From Clostridiales bacterium (GTDB lineage: Bacteria > Bacillota > Clostridia > Oscillospirales > Oscillospiraceae): DNA of 64,000 bases. The stretch's first letter is position 1; each line of letters begins with the position of its first letter. A program made the position numbers and the translations under genes. Positions 60,301-64,000 of this stretch are shown here, piece after piece. The notes under the pieces were generated by a model that saw only the letters and a program-made list of their open reading frames with translations, did no database searches and had not been told where the DNA came from. Location: the NCBI GenBank assembly GCA_019418025.1, contig DYCR01000002.1, positions 1 through 64,000 on the forward strand, written 5' to 3'.

Positions 60301-60797
60301 AGGAATATGGCACAGCCATGCACGCGCTGATGCAGTATGTTCGGTTTGAAAGCTGCTCTTCGGCAGACGCACTTCAGGAGGAGATCTCCCGACTGACAGC
60401 AAGCCGCCTGCTGACGCCCGAGCAGGCTGAGCGGATCGATACACAGGCGGTCTTGGCATTTTTCCGGACGGAGCTTGGTCAGAAGATCCTGACAGGAGAG
60501 GTGCTGAGAGAATTCAAGTTCTCGATTCTGGTGGATGCGTCCCCGTACGGTCAGGGCTTGGAGGGAGAACAGATCCTGCTTCAGGGTGTGGTGGACTGCG
60601 CTCTGATCGAGCCGGACGGAATCACCATCATTGACTTCAAGACAGACTTTGTCACTGAGCAGACCGTTGATGAGATCAGGGAACGCTACCGCATTCAGGT
60701 AAAGACTTATGCCGATGCCTTGGAGCGGATCTACCAAAAACCTGTGAAGCAGAAGTGTTTATATCTGTTCCACCTGAAGCGGCTGGTGGAGATCTAG
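57291..60797 (+). CDS. addA: ATP-dependent helicase/nuclease subunit A
   Basis: A 1168-residue UvrD-type helicase with a C-terminal nuclease. Walker A is AAAGSGKTK (24-32), motif II VDEYQDSN, motif III GDVKQSIYQFR and motif VI VAMTRAKD. The nuclease has GVVDCALIEPDGITIIDFKTDFV with its Asp-Glu-Lys set. AddA is the 3'-5' translocating motor of AddAB and cuts the strand opposite to that cut by AddB. It overlaps addB and ends at a large hairpin. Confidence 0.97.
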   Translation: MENNLTVQQRQAVENRGGKLLVSAAAGSGKTKVLVDRLLLYVMDPAAPCNIDDFLIITYTKAAAAELRGKIAAKLSEHLAEQPENHHLQRQMQRLYLAKISTVHSFCSDLLREYTYELNLPADFRVADENECRQLRELAMSELLEQAYTEGLDDSDFRAFIDTQGLGKDDRMVPDILMKVYDSARCHLNPEQWLDHCLESAGLEGTADAAQTIWGRYLMDDLKRYLEAQIRAMKGCAVLAEAEPLMEKPASVLRQTISGLEYLYQAQTWDEVVLRREIDYGRMVFSKKIPDQEAVERIKSVREGCKEGLKKRLKIFCDPSEQVIADLQQTGSAIRGLVALARAFGVRYAELKRKRRILDFSDLEHKTLDLLLGKSRGGPTAAAREVGKRFREVLVDEYQDSNAVQDAIFMSLTAEKQNCFMVGDVKQSIYQFRLADPGIFLEKYNSYDHADHSVDGQGRKVMLSKNFRSGGAILEATNDVFYRCMTRRVGGLDYGGDEALVEGVPHEPLGDPEVELHILKTEENAYTEEAEFVADRIAGMLSGGQLIRGKDGLRPIEAEDIVILLRSPGSVGQQYQDALSRRGIRSSFGSGRNLLETGEVSVLRSLLQIISNPRQDIPLLAVLMSPVYAFTADDMARIRGLAKHGDVYEALLLDDSEKTKGFLSDLTRLRSAARMEPLAGLLEEVFCLTRLDSIYAAMDSGVEKTANLREFFQIAVDFERTSRRDLSQFLEYLELMEDKGLTVGDAATGGAVGIMSIHKSKGLEYPVVFLSSLARSFNRESLRANVLCDKELGLGLSAVDHETRVRYPTIAKRAIAARASSESLSEELRVLYVAMTRAKDRLIMTYAAKTPEKELAAIARQMDLGGAELLASEATCPGEWVLMEAMCRTEAGELFEMADARPAQTHLAQYPWRIQVHHQPQLQSESLPQEETEEQTLSSRTIKRLREHLNSRYSHVQATCTPSKQTATQLKGREKDREVAENSAPPKTARTWRTMKSDSRSRGKEYGTAMHALMQYVRFESCSSADALQEEISRLTASRLLTPEQAERIDTQAVLAFFRTELGQKILTGEVLREFKFSILVDASPYGQGLEGEQILLQGVVDCALIEPDGITIIDFKTDFVTEQTVDEIRERYRIQVKTYADALERIYQKPVKQKCLYLFHLKRLVEI

Positions 60798-60837
60798 GCT
60801 CCTTTGCCATTATCAGAGCGGATCTAAAGGAAAACAA

Positions 60838-60886
60838 AAACCCCATTTGGCGGTAACTGCGGGGCAGTATCCGGCAAATGGGGTTT
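60838..60886. terminator. Terminator after addA
   Basis: AAACCCCATTTG and CAAATGGGGTTT form the outer stem; an inner ACTGC/GCAGT hairpin sits in the loop. It also faces the convergent small membrane gene. Confidence 0.8.
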
Positions 60887-60913
60887 AAAATTCTGCGGTG
60901 CGGGATGGGGCGG

Positions 60914-61222
60914 TCAGCCGATCTTGGGGGCAGGGTAGCCGGTGATCAGTGACACCAGTGTGCAAACCAGTATGGAACCAAATGCCACCATGATCCAAAG
61001 ACTACGACTCCGCCGATGCTCGTTGATCAAAACCAGAAAGCCGCAGCCGGCAGCAGACCCGGCAAGCGTCAGGATTCCGGCGATGATCTTCAGCCAGGAA
61101 ATGCCGTTTCCCGCGGCGACGAGGGTGATGATAAACATTGCTAGATCGCCGAATACTGCATAAGTCAGCTTTTGCTCAAGCTGCTTGAAGCGGTGACGAG
61201 CATTGGAAGCTTTTGGTATCAT
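60914..61222 (-). CDS. Small membrane protein of unknown function (102 aa)
   Basis: Three hydrophobic segments (about 26-44, 48-68 and 76-96) follow a basic N-terminus (KASNARHRFKQLEQK). The ATG at 61222 lies eight bases after GGAGGAA; an ATG two codons upstream is too close to that site. No family was recognised. It lies alone between addA and the site-2 protease gene, on the other strand. Confidence 0.75.
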   Translation of the reverse strand: MIPKASNARHRFKQLEQKLTYAVFGDLAMFIITLVAAGNGISWLKIIAGILTLAGSAAGCGFLVLINEHRRSRSLWIMVAFGSILVCTLVSLITGYPAPKIG

Positions 61223-61383
61223 AAACATTTCCTCCGTAGCATTATTATAATGAAACAATCATAGCATAATCGGTTGATGAATGCAAGATTATCGGGAAAA
61301 ATGGTTTTTTACCTGCGGGACTTGCGAAAGAGTGGGTTCGGTGCTATAATGTGAGACAACTATAATTTTGCGGAGGAGAAACA

Positions 61384-62076
61384 GTGGAGGCAATCAGCGC
61401 TTGGTTTGCACAGCTGCGGCTGGATTATTTATGGCAGATGCTCATTACGGTGGCGAGCTGTGTTTTGTGTATATCCTTTCATGAGGCGTGCCATGGTTTT
61501 ACGGCTTACCTATTGGGCGATGACACCGCCAAGCGTGCAGGGCGGCTGACCCTCAACCCGCTGAAGCACATCGATTTTATGGGATTGGTGATGCTTGCGG
61601 TGGTGAAATTCGGATGGGCAAAGCCGGTGCCTGTCAACATGCGACGCTTCCGAAACCCCAAGGCAGGAATGGCTGTCACCGCGCTGGCCGGACCGGCGGG
61701 GAATGTGCTTCTTTCGGCCCTGTGCATCTTTCTGGATGGAATCTGCGTTTTTTACCTGACTAACTTTCATCTGCAATGGCTATTCTATATACATCAGTTT
61801 TTGGTTTATACAGCGGTGCTGAGTGTTGGACTGGCAGTGTTTAACCTGTTTCCTGTGCCGCCGCTGGATGGCTCCAAGGTCCTGTTTGCGTTTCTGCCGG
61901 CGGGGCAGTACAGCAAGCTGATGCGATATGAGCAGTTTGGCATGATCGCATTGGTGGTGCTGCTGTTTACGGGAGTTTTGGACGGACCGTTGTTTTTCCT
62001 GCGCAACGGGCTTCTGGATCTGTTGTCGGTTTTGTCCAGGTGGTCGTATGAACTGATGCAAGTACTTTATTTCTAG
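61384..62076 (+). CDS. Site-2 protease (M50) family membrane metalloprotease
   Basis: A 230-residue polytopic protein with the metal motif HEACH (33-37) and the second-ligand motif NLFPVPPLDGSK with D162. This is the short M50B form (no PDZ domain) widespread in Firmicutes next to scpA. Substrates are not known. It starts with GTG at 61384 after GGAGG. It is followed nine bases later by scpA. Confidence 0.94.
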   Translation: MEAISAWFAQLRLDYLWQMLITVASCVLCISFHEACHGFTAYLLGDDTAKRAGRLTLNPLKHIDFMGLVMLAVVKFGWAKPVPVNMRRFRNPKAGMAVTALAGPAGNVLLSALCIFLDGICVFYLTNFHLQWLFYIHQFLVYTAVLSVGLAVFNLFPVPPLDGSKVLFAFLPAGQYSKLMRYEQFGMIALVVLLFTGVLDGPLFFLRNGLLDLLSVLSRWSYELMQVLYF

Positions 62077-62084
62077 GAGGTTCT

Positions 62085-62891
62085 ATGGCGGAGCCGCAAT
62101 ATAAACTTGAGGGGATCGTTCGCTCCCGCTCGGAGCAGATGGAGGACTTTGAAGGCCCCTTGGACGTCATATTCTTGCTCCTGAGCAAGAACAAAATTGA
62201 AATACAGAATGTGAGCATTACGGCAATTCTGGAGCAGTATCTGGCATATCTGGATGAGATGAAGCGTCTTGATATGGAAATTGCCAGCGAGTTTATCACC
62301 ATGGCCTCCCACCTGATGCTCATTAAAACCAAAATGCTTCTGTCTGCGGCGGAGGCGGCGGAGGCGGAAAGTGAACTGGATCTGCTGCGTAAATCACTGG
62401 AAGAGCGTGAGCGCAAGGAGGCACTGGATCAGATCCGCATTGCAGTGGGACAGCTGGAACCTCTGAATGAGGTGGGACGGTGCATTTTCGTAAAAAATCC
62501 GGAGCCTCTGAGAAAAGACCGTACCTATCGCTACCGGCATGAGCCGGAGGATCTGCTGCGTGCACTGGACCAAATCGCTGAACGGAACGAGCGGGCACTT
62601 CCGCCCCCTACGATGAATTTTAAGGGCATCGTCGGAAAGGAGCCGTATCCTGTGACGAAGAAGGCCACTCAGGTGCTGCGCCGATTGATTCAGCACGGCG
62701 TTCTGCGGCTGAAAAACCTCTTTCGCGGCAACCAGAGCCGTTCGGAGGTGGTGGCAACATTCCTTGCGATTTTGGAATTGTGCAAAACCAACTCCGTGGC
62801 ACTGGAGGACGATGTGAACGGCGAAAACCCAAATGTCCGATTACTGGACCAGACGGCCCACGTGGGAAAGGAGGAGCCAAATGGAGTTTGA
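62085..62891 (+). CDS. scpA: Segregation and condensation protein A
   Basis: A 268-residue kleisin with the N-terminal FEGPLDVIFLLLSKNKIEIQNVSI and LDEMKRLDMEIASEFITMASHLMLIKTKMLL, then a C-terminal winged helix. It bridges the SMC heads and binds ScpB, organising and segregating the chromosome. GGAGG is four bases before the ATG. Its end overlaps scpB by 11 bases. Confidence 0.96.
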   Translation: MAEPQYKLEGIVRSRSEQMEDFEGPLDVIFLLLSKNKIEIQNVSITAILEQYLAYLDEMKRLDMEIASEFITMASHLMLIKTKMLLSAAEAAEAESELDLLRKSLEERERKEALDQIRIAVGQLEPLNEVGRCIFVKNPEPLRKDRTYRYRHEPEDLLRALDQIAERNERALPPPTMNFKGIVGKEPYPVTKKATQVLRRLIQHGVLRLKNLFRGNQSRSEVVATFLAILELCKTNSVALEDDVNGENPNVRLLDQTAHVGKEEPNGV

Positions 62892-63480
62892 ACAACTGAA
62901 GCGTGCCATTGAGGCGATCCTGTTTGCTGCGGGTGAGCCGGTGGAGGTTTCCCGAATGTCCATGGCACTGGAAACAGACCCCTCTGTGATTCGGGAGGCT
63001 GCGGACAAGCTGTCTGATACCTATTCCTATGAGCGGCGGGGCGTTCGCATTATTCGCCTTGAGAAGGCCTATCAGATGGTTTCTTCCGGCGAAATGGCGG
63101 ATTATGTAACAAAAGCACTGGAGACCAGAAAGCCTCCGAAGCTTTCGGCGGCGCAGCTGGAGAGTCTGACCATTATCGCTTACTATCAGCCCGCGACAAA
63201 GGCTATGGTGGAGCAGATCCGCGGAGTGGATTCTTCTTATTCGATTTCGGCGCTCATCAACAAGCATCTGATCTGTGAGTCCGGTCGATTGAATGTTCCG
63301 GGCAGACCGATTCAGTATGCTACAACGCCGGATTTTCTCAGAACGTTTGGACTCAGCTCTCTGGAGGAGCTTCCTGAGATCGAACGGGTCAGCTTCGGCC
63401 AGATGGCAGCCCAGCAGGCGGAGGAGACACAGCCGGAACAAGAGCAGCCCGCTGAGCAGCCGCCGCAGGAGCAGGCGTAA
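62881..63480 (+). CDS. scpB: Segregation and condensation protein B
   Basis: A 199-residue ScpB with two winged-helix domains (QLKRAIEAILFAAGEPVEV; LESLTIIAYYQPATKAMVEQIRGVDSSYSI) and a Gln/Glu/Pro-rich tail. It forms the Smc-ScpA-ScpB complex. The ATG at 62881 overlaps scpA; the stop TAATG overlaps the next start. Confidence 0.96.
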   Translation: MEFEQLKRAIEAILFAAGEPVEVSRMSMALETDPSVIREAADKLSDTYSYERRGVRIIRLEKAYQMVSSGEMADYVTKALETRKPPKLSAAQLESLTIIAYYQPATKAMVEQIRGVDSSYSISALINKHLICESGRLNVPGRPIQYATTPDFLRTFGLSSLEELPEIERVSFGQMAAQQAEETQPEQEQPAEQPPQEQA

Positions 63481-64000
63481 TGGGATGGCTGATCGCCCTT
63501 GGGATCATTGCACTGCTGGCGGTGTTTCCGTTGGGCATCTGTCTGAAATATCAGCAGCCGGGCTTGAGGGTATGGGTCCTGATCGGTCCGGTTCGCATCC
63601 GGGTCTATCCTGCAAAGCAGGAACAGGATGAACAGAAAGAAAAGATCCGGAAGGACAGCTCCAAACCAAAAGGGGCAGCATCGGAAGCTGAAGCGCAGAC
63701 GCAGACGGATTCAGGCGGCAGCTGGACGGATTTTATTCCTCTGCTGGGGACTGCTTGGGATTTCCTCGGGGATCTGAGACGGAAGATCCGTGTCAGATAT
63801 TTGAAGCTGCATGTGATCCTTGCCGAGGAGGACCCCTGCGATCTGGCGATCAATTACGGCAGGATGAACGCTGCTCTGGCGGGGATTCTTGCGCAGCTGC
63901 ATCGTCTTTTTTCGATCCGCAGGCAGGATGTACGCCTGCAATGCGACTTTGATGCGGAGCAAACGGTGGTGGATGCGGAGCTATCGGTCACCATTACGCT
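63480..64000 (+). CDS. DUF2953 domain protein, N-terminal part
   Basis: The ATG at 63480 shares a base with the scpB stop and opens a frame that runs off the right edge (at least 173 residues). It has one N-terminal membrane helix (1-25), a variable linker with Lys/Glu/Asp, and a part resembling DUF2953 (DPCDLAINYGRMNAALAGILAQLH). In clostridia DUF2953 genes often lie between scpB and the spore-protein gene ytfJ, so this could be a sporulation-linked gene; the missing part is outside the window. Confidence 0.85.
   Translation, partial: MGWLIALGIIALLAVFPLGICLKYQQPGLRVWVLIGPVRIRVYPAKQEQDEQKEKIRKDSSKPKGAASEAEAQTQTDSGGSWTDFIPLLGTAWDFLGDLRRKIRVRYLKLHVILAEEDPCDLAINYGRMNAALAGILAQLHRLFSIRRQDVRLQCDFDAEQTVVDAELSVTIT

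Overview
The window reads as chromosomal DNA of a gut-type Gram-positive Firmicute, most likely class Clostridia and near the Oscillospiraceae. The grounds are the moderately high GC, Shine-Dalgarno sites of the AGGAGG type, sigma-A-like promoters with 17-bp spacers, the sporulation gene spoIIR, AddAB instead of RecBCD, a BceRSAB-type peptide-resistance module, lactose/cellobiose-family PTS genes and ScpAB. The genus is an inference. I see no insertion sequence, prophage, CRISPR array or replication origin.

Layout. 1-3.8 kb: an operon of three small unassigned proteins, a phosphoesterase and membrane proteins. 3.9-8.5 kb: a complete Bce-type two-component system plus ABC transporter. 8.7-10.5 kb: a divergent TetR regulator and NAD-dependent epimerase with a clear operator and promoter. 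10.6-13.7 kb: a lipoprotein, then tmRNA (ssrA), cyclophilin, SmpB and a HAD phosphatase, all on the minus strand. 13.7-15.2 kb: an AT-rich island with a GNAT acetyltransferase and a possible 21-residue membrane peptide. 15.2-27.2 kb: carbohydrate metabolism, with 4-alpha-glucanotransferase, then PTS IIA-IIB-IIC, MupG-like hydrolase, two GH1 6-phospho-beta-glycosidases, YitT and a LevR-type PRD regulator. 27.3-33.2 kb: ribosomal protein bL25, a membrane-anchored Ntn hydrolase opposite a DUF1836 regulator, the nickel-pincer cofactor genes larE-larC and a SpoU methyltransferase.

33.4-33.96 kb: a stand-alone 5S rRNA-tRNA(Asn, Asp, Phe, Gly) operon with a near-consensus promoter and a strong terminator. 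34-41.2 kb: a DprA-like protein with a DEAD-box helicase, then the forward run tagA-like, tmk, PfpI, mltG and U32 peptidase. 41.4-46.5 kb: a PLP lyase, a LacI regulator with an autoregulatory palindrome, thyA-folA and a D-lactate-type dehydrogenase. 46.6-52.2 kb: a large trans-membrane Ser/Thr kinase with an extracellular repeat region, divergent from a zinc-ribbon/Ig-like membrane protein, then trmO and DUF378. 52.4-64 kb: ispE, spoIIR, addB-addA, a site-2 protease-like gene, scpA-scpB and the start of a DUF2953 gene.

The points most worth a second look are: (1) a LevR-type regulator whose sigma-54 contact motif is degenerate although the rest of the architecture is intact; (2) an apparently leaderless DUF1836 regulator gene with paired operators shared with an Ntn hydrolase; (3) the kinase/zinc-ribbon pair facing each other across two good promoters; (4) a dehydrogenase with a four-cysteine C-terminal tail and a 31-bp inverted repeat over its promoter; (5) a multi-branched RNA-like leader before the PTS operon; (6) repeated hairpins next to ssrA.
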